Assembly (NCBI GenBank): GCA_964620125.1
Contig: CAZUGQ010000010.1
Span: 17,684 to 81,683 of the forward strand
Direction of reading: 5' to 3'
Origin: OLB6 sp964620125
Lineage (GTDB): Bacteria > Bacteroidota > Ignavibacteria > Kapaibacteriales > Kapaibacteriaceae
Length of the DNA stretch: 64,000 bases
Shown: one piece after another, positions 25,622 to 34,044 of the stretch
Position numbering within the stretch: position 1 is the stretch's first letter
How the letters are laid out: every line of letters begins with the position of its first letter
Notes under the pieces: model-generated
Told to the model about the DNA's origin: nothing
What the model saw: the letters and a program-made list of their open reading frames with translations, nothing else
Databases searched by the model: none
Program-made: the position numbers and the translations under genes

Positions 25622-26706
25622 GCACACCAAACAATCCATTCAAGGCAACCAAGGTCCACTGGATGGAGTGGATATTCGAGAACAGCATTCGCATTGTCGC
25701 ATCGTTCTCGATCCTGGTCATCTTCCTCATCTTCATCTTCGTTTTCCGCGAAGCCACCACGCTCTTTTTTCCTAGTAAGGAACGTGGAAACTCTACCTAC
25801 ACGAATCTTCCGCCGCCCGACGATCCTCGAATCAAGGTACCGCTTAATCCAAACTATCCGGAGATTTACAACCCGGAAACCGGTAGTCTGCCCAAGGATC
25901 TTGATGTAGTGCCTACGGCCGCTTCGATGAAGGCCGAGGAGTTGCCTTCCGTGTGGGAGCGGCTGGTTGGTAATGTTTGGCAGCCAGTAAGTGAAGTACC
26001 CAAGTTTGGTATCTGGCCCCTGCTCATTGGTACAGCAAAAACTACACTCATCGCCATACTCATCGGTGCACCGCTGGGAGTGTTGGCAGCCATGTATTCA
26101 GCATTCTTCGCCCCAAAACGATTACGGGGCTTTATCAAGCCCATCATTGAACTGCTTGCCGGTTTTCCAAGTGTGGTGATCGGTTTCTTCTGCCTGGCAA
26201 CGGTTGCCAGCTTTATCCAGGACACCTTTGGCATCGAAATCAGACTCAACGCATTGGTTGGTGGCATTGGACTATCTCTGGCAGTGATTCCAATCGTGTA
26301 TTCGATTGCCGAGGACTCATTGGCGGCAGTGCCAGCTTCGCTAAGAGCAGCAGCACTTGCCGTCGGGTCAACAGAATGGCAAACAGCATACAAGGTCATG
26401 CTTCCGGCGGCAGCTCCCGGTGTGATAGCCGCCATCATATTGGGAATTGGAAGAGCTTTCGGCGAAACCATGATTGCCATCATGGCTACGGGTAATGCAC
26501 CCTTGCTATCGTGGAGTCCTCTTGCTCCAGCCCGCACCTTCGCCGCCACCATTGGATCGGAAATGGGCGAAGTCGTATGGGGCTCAGAGCACTACGGAGT
26601 GCTGTTCTTGCTGGGTTCTGGACTATTCGTTGTTTCCTTCGGACTCAACGCTCTCACCGAGCTGTATGTAAAGACTCGTCTCATCAAGCGATTCCAGGGG
26701 CTGTAG
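25618..26706 (+). CDS. pstC: Phosphate ABC transporter permease PstC
   Basis: PstC is one of two membrane subunits that form the phosphate channel. The 362-residue protein starts at a GTG overlapping pstS. A first hydrophobic helix (residues ~18-38) is followed by an unusually long polar stretch (~residues 45-120), probably a periplasmic loop that could help dock PstS. The conserved permease core then follows, with 'GIWPLLIGTAKTTLIAILIG', 'AGFPSVVIGFFCLA' and the ATPase-contact EAA loop 'ALAVGSTEWQTAYKVMLPAA'. 'GRAFGETMIAIMATGN' is typical of PstC. pstA follows after 1 bp. Confidence 0.94.
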   Translation: MSTPNNPFKATKVHWMEWIFENSIRIVASFSILVIFLIFIFVFREATTLFFPSKERGNSTYTNLPPPDDPRIKVPLNPNYPEIYNPETGSLPKDLDVVPTAASMKAEELPSVWERLVGNVWQPVSEVPKFGIWPLLIGTAKTTLIAILIGAPLGVLAAMYSAFFAPKRLRGFIKPIIELLAGFPSVVIGFFCLATVASFIQDTFGIEIRLNALVGGIGLSLAVIPIVYSIAEDSLAAVPASLRAAALAVGSTEWQTAYKVMLPAAAPGVIAAIILGIGRAFGETMIAIMATGNAPLLSWSPLAPARTFAATIGSEMGEVVWGSEHYGVLFLLGSGLFVVSFGLNALTELYVKTRLIKRFQGL

Positions 26707-26707
26707 C

Positions 26708-27616
26708 GTGGACTCTCTCAAGGGCAACCTGCCATTGAACAGAAGAATCGTGGGCTTTTTCGCCGTAGCCATTGCGGCATTGGCGGCTCTTACAATCCTT
26801 GGTGTGCTCATAGGTATGCTAGTGGACTTCCTTGTTCGTGGCGGTCCGAACGTTACGGTTGAGTTCCTCACTCAGGCACCACGCAACAGCAATACCGAAG
26901 GGGGGATTTTTCCAGCTCTCATTGGAACAACATATCTGGTACTACTCATGACGGTGCTTGGTGTACCGATTGGAACGGCTACTGCCGTGTACCTAAGTGA
27001 GTTTGCCCAGAAAGATTCCTGGTTTCCTCGCACGGTGCGGTTTGCCGTGAATACTCTTGCCGGAGTACCCTCTATCGTGTTCGGTCTGTTCGGCGTTGGC
27101 TTCTTCATCCAATTCGTTGGAGGAAGTCTGGACAACCTGATCGGCAAGACCATCTTTAATGATGGATCGCTTCTCTGGTCGGCCGCAACACTTGCAGTGC
27201 TTACGTTGCCCGTGGTGATCGTTTCCGTTGAGGAAGCACTCCGCAACGTTCCGCGAGAACTGCGAGAGGCCTCGCTAGCTCTTGGTGCTACGCGATGGCA
27301 AACAATCATAAAGGTCGTCCTACCAAACGCTCTCACTGGTATCCTCACTGGCTCCATCCTGGCTGTGGGCCGGGGTGCGGGCGAGGTTGCAGCGATTTTG
27401 TTTGTAGGTGTAACCTACTCTGCAGCCTCATTACCGTCGGCTGTTACCGATAAGTTCATGCACCTAGGTTATCATCTCTTTGTGCTCTCCACGCAAAGTC
27501 CCGATGTGGAAGCAACGTTGCCACTGCAGTATGCTACCACCATCGTCCTCCTCGGACTCACCTTTCTTTTGAACATTACCGCAATCGTGATTCGCTCGCG
27601 CCTGAAACGGGCCTAG
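26708..27616 (+). CDS. pstA: Phosphate ABC transporter permease PstA
   Basis: PstA is the second membrane subunit of the phosphate importer. The 302-residue protein starts at GTG 26708. It has six membrane helices, with PstA motifs 'GGIFPALIGTTYLVLLM', 'VYLSEFAQ', 'NTLAGVPSIVFGLFG' and the EAA loop 'ASLALGATRWQTIIKVVLPN'. 'GRGAGEVAAILFVG' is typical of the pore helix. It sits directly after pstC and 12 bp before pstB, in the standard gene order. Confidence 0.95.
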   Translation: MDSLKGNLPLNRRIVGFFAVAIAALAALTILGVLIGMLVDFLVRGGPNVTVEFLTQAPRNSNTEGGIFPALIGTTYLVLLMTVLGVPIGTATAVYLSEFAQKDSWFPRTVRFAVNTLAGVPSIVFGLFGVGFFIQFVGGSLDNLIGKTIFNDGSLLWSAATLAVLTLPVVIVSVEEALRNVPRELREASLALGATRWQTIIKVVLPNALTGILTGSILAVGRGAGEVAAILFVGVTYSAASLPSAVTDKFMHLGYHLFVLSTQSPDVEATLPLQYATTIVLLGLTFLLNITAIVIRSRLKRA

Positions 27617-27628
27617 GAGCACACCTTC

Positions 27629-28390
27629 ATGGCACACCCAACAAAGATCCACTCAACCAACTTTTCCGTACACTACGGGCAGAAGCAGGCGTTGTACGAC
27701 ATTTCGCTCGAAATACCTGAGCGGCGCGTAACGGCTTTCATCGGTCCCTCGGGCTGCGGAAAAAGTACCTTTCTCCGATCCATCAACCGAATGAACGATC
27801 TCATCGAAGGTATACGGTTCGGTGGATCGTTGAAGGTCGATGGTATGGATGTGTACCATCCAACGGTCGACGTTGTAACACTCCGACGCAAGGTTGGCAT
27901 GGTGTTTCAGAAGTCCATCCCCTTCCCAAAGAGCATTTACGAGAACATCACCTACGGCCTCACACTCAACGAATCCAAGAGCAAGAATGAGCTTGATGAA
28001 ATCGTAGAAACCAGTTTGCGCAAGAGTGCGTTGTGGGACGAAGTAAAGGACAGGCTTAACTATTCTGCCGCTGGACTGTCTGGTGGCCAACAGCAGCGTC
28101 TGTGTATTGCCCGCGCCATTGCCGTGAATCCCGAGATTCTGCTCATGGACGAACCGTGTTCCGCTCTGGATCCCATTTCAACGTCAAAGGTCGAAGACCT
28201 CATCACGGAACTCAAGGATTCCTACACCATTGTTCTTGTAACGCATAACATGCAGCAGGCCGCCCGTGTGAGTGATTACACCGGCTTTTATCTTTTAGGT
28301 CGGCTCATCGAGTTCGACAAGACGCGCACACTCTTTACCAGTCCCTCCCAAAAAGAAACTGAAGACTACATTACCGGGCGATTCGGCTAG
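27629..28390 (+). CDS. pstB: Phosphate ABC transporter ATP-binding protein PstB
   Basis: PstB is the ATPase that powers phosphate import. Walker A is GPSGCGKST, the ABC signature is LSGGQQQR and Walker B is ILLMDEPCSALDP, with the switch His in 'VLVTHNMQQAARVSD'. 'RVSDYTGFYLLG' and 'TEDYITGRFG' at the C-terminus are specific to PstB. At 253 residues it is full length, and it starts at an ATG. phoU follows 19 bp later. Confidence 0.97.
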   Translation: MAHPTKIHSTNFSVHYGQKQALYDISLEIPERRVTAFIGPSGCGKSTFLRSINRMNDLIEGIRFGGSLKVDGMDVYHPTVDVVTLRRKVGMVFQKSIPFPKSIYENITYGLTLNESKSKNELDEIVETSLRKSALWDEVKDRLNYSAAGLSGGQQQRLCIARAIAVNPEILLMDEPCSALDPISTSKVEDLITELKDSYTIVLVTHNMQQAARVSDYTGFYLLGRLIEFDKTRTLFTSPSQKETEDYITGRFG

Positions 28391-28409
28391 CCCCTTTCCA
28401 TCCATCACC

Positions 28410-29087
28410 ATGATACGCACCTTCGAAGAAGACCTTGACAAACTCCGCACACGACTTATCCGCATGGGTTCGCTGGTGGAGGAGCAGGTAGATTTTGCTT
28501 TCCGAGCCTTGCGCGATGGCAATCTTGAGTTGGCGCGCATTGTGGTTGAGCGTGATGACAAGGTAGACAAACTGGATCTTAAGATCGACAAGCAGTGCCA
28601 GCGAATCTTCGCTCTCAGTCAGCCCGTTGCTAGCGATCTACGCTTGCTGCTTGCTGCAATCAAGATTAACAACGAGCTCGAACGTATTGGCGACATCGCT
28701 ACCGAGATTGCTCTCGTGGTTCCACAAGCACCCGGTGCTGTTGCACTTGCACGCACGATCGACATCGAGCAACTGGCCGGCTCCGTGAATACCATCTTCA
28801 AGTCGAGCATGGACGCCTTCATCAACAACGACCCTGATCTTGCGGGGCACATCCTACCGAGTGACTCGACCATTGACTCGATGTACTTCACCGTACGGGC
28901 TCGGTTGATTGATGTGATGAAGGAAGACAACTCACTCATCTCCGATGGTGCGCGCCTACTGCTGGCATTGCAGGACATGGAACGCATCGCCGATCATGCT
29001 ACGAACATTGCCGAGAATGTGATATTCCTCGTTCGAGCAAAGCTTGTTCGGCATCGCAGTGTTATTGGTGAATCCGACGACCTGTAG
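28410..29087 (+). CDS. phoU: Phosphate signalling regulator PhoU
   Basis: PhoU is a cytoplasmic helical-bundle protein that links the Pst transporter to PhoR and keeps the pho regulon off when phosphate is plentiful. Two copies of the metal-binding PhoU repeat are visible: 'KINNELERIGDIATEIA' around residues 85-105 and 'LLALQDMERIADHATNIAENV' (core ERIADHATNIAEN) around residue 190. Length (225) is typical. It is the last gene of the phosphate operon. The next gene, rfbA, is 20 bp away but belongs to a different pathway and has its own promoter-like element. Confidence 0.95.
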   Translation: MIRTFEEDLDKLRTRLIRMGSLVEEQVDFAFRALRDGNLELARIVVERDDKVDKLDLKIDKQCQRIFALSQPVASDLRLLLAAIKINNELERIGDIATEIALVVPQAPGAVALARTIDIEQLAGSVNTIFKSSMDAFINNDPDLAGHILPSDSTIDSMYFTVRARLIDVMKEDNSLISDGARLLLALQDMERIADHATNIAENVIFLVRAKLVRHRSVIGESDDL

Positions 29088-29107
29088 TTCCTGCCGTATC
29101 TTCGGTC

Positions 29108-29977
29108 GTGATATCGCCGCGAGGAATCCTTCTTGCTGGTGGTAGTGGCACACGCCTCTACCCGATGACTGCTGTCGTTTCCAAGCAACTGCAGCCGGTA
29201 TTCGACAAGCCGATGATCTATTATCCTCTCTGCACCCTGATGCAGGCAGGAATTCGTGATGTGCTCCTCATCAGCACACCCGAGCATTTACCATTGTTCG
29301 AGAAGCTTCTGGGTAATGGAGACCGATTTGGGATCTCGATTTCCTACGCAACACAGCAGCGTCCGAACGGCATTGCCGAAGCCCTGATCATTGCCGAAGA
29401 TGCTGTTGGCTCCGGACCTGTTACATTGATTCTAGGCGACAACCTCTTTCATGGCGAAGGCACCGTGTTCCGAGATGCCGTTTCTGCAAACACAGGTGCC
29501 ACCATCTTTGGCTACCGCGTAGTTGACCCGCACCGCTACGGTGTTGTAGAGCTTGATGGGCAGGGGGCTGTGGCAAGTATCGAAGAAAAACCCACTGCAC
29601 CCCGATCCAGTTTTGCGATTCCAGGCTTTTACATTTATGACGCAGAAGCCGGACGTGTTGCACGCAGTTTGAAACCTAGTGCTCGAGGAGAACTGGAAAT
29701 CACCGACGTCCATCGCATGTACCATGATCGCAACAAATTGTCGGTGCACATTCTGGAACGAGGTGTTGCCTGGCTCGACACGGGCACCCCACAATCGCTA
29801 CTAGAGGCTACGACGTTCATCCATGCGATCGAGCACCGGCAAGGAATCAAGATTGGTTGCCCGGAAGAGGTTGCACTGCGAATGGGATATCTAGATGCTA
29901 CCTCGTTCATGGCCTCCATCAATCACCTACCGTCATCGGCATATCGAGAATACTGCGAGGGCCTTGTAAAAACATGA
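29108..29977 (+). CDS. rfbA: Glucose-1-phosphate thymidylyltransferase
   Basis: RfbA (RmlA) makes dTDP-glucose, the first step of dTDP-rhamnose synthesis for surface glycans. Motifs include the nucleotide-binding 'GGSGTRLYPMT', 'SKQLQPVFDKPMIYYPL', 'LILGDNLFHGEG', 'VASIEEKP' and 'WLDTGTPQSLLEA'. It starts at GTG 29108, 3 bp after a TATCTTCG element close to the -7 consensus, and may have a very short leader. Its stop overlaps the nhaA start as ATGA. rfbB, rfbC and rfbD are not in the window. Together with manC it points to nucleotide-sugar supply. Confidence 0.95.
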   Translation: MISPRGILLAGGSGTRLYPMTAVVSKQLQPVFDKPMIYYPLCTLMQAGIRDVLLISTPEHLPLFEKLLGNGDRFGISISYATQQRPNGIAEALIIAEDAVGSGPVTLILGDNLFHGEGTVFRDAVSANTGATIFGYRVVDPHRYGVVELDGQGAVASIEEKPTAPRSSFAIPGFYIYDAEAGRVARSLKPSARGELEITDVHRMYHDRNKLSVHILERGVAWLDTGTPQSLLEATTFIHAIEHRQGIKIGCPEEVALRMGYLDATSFMASINHLPSSAYREYCEGLVKT

Positions 29978-31311
29978 AGGCATTGCTTTCCATACGCAGT
30001 ATTCGTGATCAGATTCAAAGCACATTCCAGAGTTTCTTCCAACGAAGCTCGAGTGCAGGAATCCTTATCCTCGTGTTTACGGCTGTGGCCATGCTTTGGA
30101 CGAACAGCATGTTCCACGAGTCCTATGAAGCCCTTCTCCACCAGCCCATCGAAGTAACATTATTCAATCTGAGTCTCGATTTCACCTTCGAGCATTTTGT
30201 GAATGATGGCCTGATGGTGTTGTTCTTTCTCGTTGTGGGTTTGGAGATAAAAAGGGAGATACTGGTAGGCGAGCTCTCATCCACAAAGAAGGCAGCTCTG
30301 CCCATGGTGGCAGCAGTTGCCGGGATGGCAGTGCCAGGGTTAATCTACCTGATGTTCAATGCAGACACGCCCGACGCTCGTGGGTGGGGAGTGCCGGTTG
30401 CAACCGACATTGCCTTCGCTCTTGGCATACTTGCCCTACTCGGCAACCGTGTGCCGCTAGGACTGAAGGTGTTTCTCGCAGCCCTAGCAATTGTGGATGA
30501 CCTGCTGGCCGTTCTCGTGATAGCTATCTTTTACACTGGCACACTCAACATCTCGGCCATCGTTGCTGCTGCTGTATTTGTGATGGCCCTGGTTGTGCTG
30601 AATCGCTCGGGAATTTCAAACGTTGGCCTTTACGGTGTACTTGGTGTTGGCCTATGGGTGGCCATCCTGTTCTCAGGCATTCACGCAACCGTTGCGGGTG
30701 TGGTACTTGCACTTACCATCCCAGCAACATCTCGAATAAACACACAAGCATTTGCTGCTCGCGTACGCGCTCTCGTGCTTCGCATCGAGGAGAAGGTGGT
30801 GGATAATGAAGACAAGGGTTCGCAGCTTGACGTCGTGCATACATTGGAAGACATGTGCGAAGACGTCCAAAGCCCCCTTCATCGAATCGAACATGGCCTG
30901 CAGCCATACATCAGCTTTTTCGTAATGCCAGTTTTTGCGCTGGTAAATGCAGGTGTGCAGTTCGACCCTTCCGTTGTGAGCAAGCTAGCAAGTCCAGTGG
31001 GGCTGGGTATTATCCTTGGATTATTCATCGGCAAACAGGTTGGAGTAACCATAGCTGTGTGGTTGAGTGTAAAGCTGCGATTGGCAGAATTGCCACACCG
31101 AGTAAACATGAAGCAGATGTACGGCGTATCCCTCCTGTGTGGTATTGGCTTCACGATGGCGTTGTTTGTTGCTCATCTTGCCTTTGCTCCAGGAGTTGGT
31201 TTGGACACTGCTAAACTCAGTGTGCTGGTTGGTTCATCAATCTCTGCTCTGGTGGGAACACTAGTCCTGAGCCGATGGCTGCCCTCTGTACAGCAAGGGC
31301 CAGCCGTATGA
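29974..31311 (+). CDS. nhaA: Na+/H+ antiporter NhaA
   Basis: NhaA exchanges internal Na+ (or Li+) for external protons to control pH and salt. The 445-residue protein has about 12 membrane helices. It carries the transport Asp pair in 'LAIVDDLLAVLVIA' and the other hallmarks 'VNDGLMVLFFLVVGLEIKRE', 'GWGVPVATDIAFALG' and 'GIGFTMALFVAHLAF'. I used the ATG at 29974, which overlaps the rfbA stop (ATGA). A frame extension to 29857 would overlap rfbA much more and lacks family similarity. The soluble insertion around residues 255-300 is longer than in E. coli NhaA. Confidence 0.95.
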   Translation: MKALLSIRSIRDQIQSTFQSFFQRSSSAGILILVFTAVAMLWTNSMFHESYEALLHQPIEVTLFNLSLDFTFEHFVNDGLMVLFFLVVGLEIKREILVGELSSTKKAALPMVAAVAGMAVPGLIYLMFNADTPDARGWGVPVATDIAFALGILALLGNRVPLGLKVFLAALAIVDDLLAVLVIAIFYTGTLNISAIVAAAVFVMALVVLNRSGISNVGLYGVLGVGLWVAILFSGIHATVAGVVLALTIPATSRINTQAFAARVRALVLRIEEKVVDNEDKGSQLDVVHTLEDMCEDVQSPLHRIEHGLQPYISFFVMPVFALVNAGVQFDPSVVSKLASPVGLGIILGLFIGKQVGVTIAVWLSVKLRLAELPHRVNMKQMYGVSLLCGIGFTMALFVAHLAFAPGVGLDTAKLSVLVGSSISALVGTLVLSRWLPSVQQGPAV

Positions 31312-31595
31312 TTTACGAAGTGCGCGTATCCATCGCCAAACACCGAGCTGCAGAATGGTTGGCTTGGATACACCCACATGTGAACGCCGTGGTGAGCACA
31401 GGGTGTTTTACACATGCCACCATCGAAGAAGTGATCGACCCCGTACAGGCAAACCCCACATACGTGATTCGGTATTCCTTCGACGCCATGGCCCAGTTCG
31501 AACGGTACGAGGCTGAGTTTGCTCCAGCTCTTCGCACAGAAGGTAGAGAAATGTTTGGGCCCGACATGCAGTCTACGCGTGCAGTCCTTAAATGA
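31308..31595 (+). CDS. DUF4286 family small protein
   Basis: This 95-residue protein starts at the ATG overlapping the nhaA stop (ATGA). 'MIYEVRVSIAKHRAAEWLAW' at the N-terminus and 'YVIRYSFDAMAQFERYEAEF' later match DUF4286, a ferredoxin-like-fold domain of unknown function seen in Bacteroidota. The end 'GREMFGPDMQSTRAVLK' is also typical. It is the last gene of the rfbA-nhaA unit and is convergent with the 2Fe-2S protein gene. No function is known. Confidence 0.82.
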   Translation: MIYEVRVSIAKHRAAEWLAWIHPHVNAVVSTGCFTHATIEEVIDPVQANPTYVIRYSFDAMAQFERYEAEFAPALRTEGREMFGPDMQSTRAVLK

Positions 31596-31636
31596 GTTGC
31601 CAAAGCGTACGGAACGGCTCAGAACGCGTGCTAGTC

Positions 31637-32005
31637 CTAAACCTTCAACTGGTACTCCTGCACAGGCACTCCGCCAAGTAGGTGTTCTTGGATGATGCGT
31701 TCCAACACAGTGGGTGTGCAGCTATGGTACCACACATTGTCTGGATGCACCACGACTATCGGACCCATAACGCATACTCGCAAACAGTTGGCCTTCGTAC
31801 GATACACCTTGCCTGGTACTGCAAGGTTTAGTTCTTGGAGTCGGTCTTTCAAATAGTCCCACGCCTGTAAGCCCTGTTCCTCCGAGCAACACTTAGGTGT
31901 TGTTTGGTCAGCACATATAAAAATGTGTCTTTCATGTGTGCCGATACCTAGCTGTTCTGCTTTCTGGTGCAACTTGGCTTCGAGTGCTTCTTCCCTCTTC
32001 GACAT
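31637..32005 (-). CDS. Thioredoxin-like [2Fe-2S] ferredoxin domain protein
   Basis: This 122-residue soluble protein has four candidate cluster cysteines: 'IFICADQTTPKCC' near residue 30 and 'NCLRVCVMGPIVVVHPDNVW' near residue 75. The order and the 'MGPxxxVxPDxxWY' ending match the (2Fe-2S) thioredoxin-like ferredoxins, which shuttle electrons to redox enzymes. It lacks any attached NuoE or reductase domain. It stands alone between converging and same-strand neighbours, so the partner is unknown. The start is the ATG at 32005. Confidence 0.85.
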   Translation of the reverse strand: MSKREEALEAKLHQKAEQLGIGTHERHIFICADQTTPKCCSEEQGLQAWDYLKDRLQELNLAVPGKVYRTKANCLRVCVMGPIVVVHPDNVWYHSCTPTVLERIIQEHLLGGVPVQEYQLKV

Positions 32006-32090
32006 TTACCGAACCCCTTGGTGTTTCCGTATTGGTTGGACTGTAACAGTGGCAATGATAGCAAGCATCAAGGGCCGAAGATCACAGTTA

Positions 32091-33272
32091 CTACGGTTTC
32101 TTGGAAGCCCCACCCTCTATTGCTTTTCCAATAACGCTTGATACCATGCTGCTTGCAGCTGCCGTTGCGAGATTCACTGACCGTGCGGGGAAGGCGAACT
32201 CCACTCCAAGCTCCGACGCCAGCCGTAGTAGCGACAGGTTGAGCTCTTCTCGTGCCCGCAGTTCAGAAGGAAGGTCTGGAACCTCGAAGTAGATATTCAT
32301 CAGAATGTTCACTGACGATGCATCGATACCGTGAAAGTATACAAGCATCTTGTCTGCATCCTTCACCGTTTCAGGATGCTCCAGAATTACCTGCCGCAGA
32401 CCCGTTACGAACGCCTCGATCTTCTCTGGTGGCGTGTCGTACTGCAAACCCAATGTTGTATTGTACCGCCGTATCCGGCGAAGTCCCATGTTGTCAATCG
32501 TAAGGTCTGCCATTCGACCGTTGGGAAGTATCAAAACGCTGTTGGCAAACGTGCGTAATCGCGTGGATCGAAAGCCAATCTCTTCAACAATGCCATCTTT
32601 ACCGTCAACCATGATCCAGTCACCAATGCGGAATGGCTTGTCAACAAAAATCACCACCGACCCAAACAGGTTCTTGATCGTATCCTGTGCGGCAAACGCA
32701 ACAGCAACTCCTCCGATGGACACACCTGCGAGCAAGGTTGTAATGTTCAATCCAAGATTCTGAAGCGCAAGCAGCAAACCGGCAAGAACGATTAGAAACT
32801 TAAGTGCACGATCTAGCAGGGGCACTAGAGCGTCATCAGTTGGTGTTTCCGTGGCGTGAACGCGAGTGCGTAGGCGTAGGGTTACCAGATCACTCAACCG
32901 ATAGCAGGCTACGATAAAACACAATGCCGTTGCAAAGTTCAGAGTGAACGACGCTGCGATGCCCCACAGCTCAGGGAGATGCAGTGACCATAATGAGAAC
33001 CACGACAACAATGCACCGATGCCTAGACCAAGGGGCCAGACAGACCTTCGTAGGATTGCCCGAACGTCGTCCGACGTGCCCCACGCCTTCACGAATCTTG
33101 CTATGATGAGGCGCAGCAGGAATGCAGCAAGAGCGCCTACTATCCAGCCAACGGCCAGCACGATCAATAGCCGAACGAACAACCACAATCGTATGCCTAG
33201 TACCTCCGGACCACCATCTGGCAATAGGCTAAGCAGTCCTTCCAAAGCAGTTAGCGACCCAGTGCCGCCCAC
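32091..33272 (-). CDS. MscS family mechanosensitive channel (second copy)
   Basis: This 393-residue membrane protein has about five helices and an MscS core. The core includes a pore helix with 'TTLLAGVSIGGVAVAFAAQD', beta-domain motifs 'FVDKPFRIGDWIMVDGKDG' and 'EEIGFRSTRLRTFANSVLIL', and a C-terminal alpha/beta domain with 'FHGIDASSVNILMNIYF'. It is longer at the N-terminus than the copy at 13152 and only distantly similar to it. The GTG at 33272 is preceded by GGAGG at 4 bp. It is probably a tension- or ion-selective channel, but the physiological trigger cannot be read. Confidence 0.88.
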   Translation of the reverse strand: MGGTGSLTALEGLLSLLPDGGPEVLGIRLWLFVRLLIVLAVGWIVGALAAFLLRLIIARFVKAWGTSDDVRAILRRSVWPLGLGIGALLSWFSLWSLHLPELWGIAASFTLNFATALCFIVACYRLSDLVTLRLRTRVHATETPTDDALVPLLDRALKFLIVLAGLLLALQNLGLNITTLLAGVSIGGVAVAFAAQDTIKNLFGSVVIFVDKPFRIGDWIMVDGKDGIVEEIGFRSTRLRTFANSVLILPNGRMADLTIDNMGLRRIRRYNTTLGLQYDTPPEKIEAFVTGLRQVILEHPETVKDADKMLVYFHGIDASSVNILMNIYFEVPDLPSELRAREELNLSLLRLASELGVEFAFPARSVNLATAAASSMVSSVIGKAIEGGASKKP

Positions 33273-33375
33273 ACAACCTCCCTCTCACATTGTCTGTGAC
33301 TTACGGTGGTACGTACTGTGATTCTTGGCCTGCAACCCTGCGTTCCCATCTGTGAACACATGCACTACTCCAAGG

Positions 33376-34041
33376 TTACTTCACGGTATCAGCTGGAAAG
33401 TATTCACGTGCGCCGAGGTATCGTGGCTGACTGAATAGCACATGCACATCAGCCAACAGTTTGAGTCGAGCAAACACTTCACGGAGTTGTGCCAGAGCAA
33501 ACGGGCTCTCGTTAGGATCGCGAGCAGCAACTCCACCAGCCACAATGTTTCGGTGGTTGGCAACATACACCGCTCTCCGTGCCTGGAAATCCTGCGATAC
33601 TACAAGAACACTGTCTACGCCCCACACCTTGTTGGCACGGATCATCGAATCGAATGTATCAAAGCCTGCAAAGTCAAGGGCAATGCGTTCTGCAGGCACG
33701 CCCATTGCAACAAGATCTCGCCGCATTGAATCCGGCTCATTGTACTCCACCGTTCCATTATCGCCGCTTACCAGTAGATACTGCACCTTTCCTGCCCCGT
33801 ACAACTCTGCCGCTGTACGCATTCGCTCCGTGTAGTACTGATTGAGCTTTCGGTTTCGTGTTCTTCTGCTCGTGCCAAGTACCAGCGCCACTTTTCGATA
33901 GGGAGCCGAGGCAACGGTGTACATCTGTGTTTGTGTGGAACTGTTCACATACCATGAAGCAGCAAGAAGAATGGCCACGATGGTGATTACTGATCCTGTA
34001 ACCCACCAGAGCCATCTCCTTGCCGATGAACGGCGCACCAT
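33376..34041 (-). CDS. sanA: SanA/YdcF-like DUF218 membrane protein
   Basis: This 221-residue protein has one N-terminal membrane anchor (LWWVTGSVITIVAILLAASW) and a periplasmic DUF218 domain. 'VALVLGTSRRTRNRKLNQYY', 'RMRTAAELYGAGKVQYLLVS' and 'DFAGFDTFDSMIRANKVWGV' match SanA/ElyC-type proteins, which influence envelope barrier function and vancomycin sensitivity in enterobacteria. Its stop lies just 3 bp beyond the thrS side, in tandem with thrS on the minus strand (thrS ends at 34045). The catalytic role of DUF218 is not established. Confidence 0.85.
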   Translation of the reverse strand: MVRRSSARRWLWWVTGSVITIVAILLAASWYVNSSTQTQMYTVASAPYRKVALVLGTSRRTRNRKLNQYYTERMRTAAELYGAGKVQYLLVSGDNGTVEYNEPDSMRRDLVAMGVPAERIALDFAGFDTFDSMIRANKVWGVDSVLVVSQDFQARRAVYVANHRNIVAGGVAARDPNESPFALAQLREVFARLKLLADVHVLFSQPRYLGAREYFPADTVK

Positions 34042-34044
34042 GGC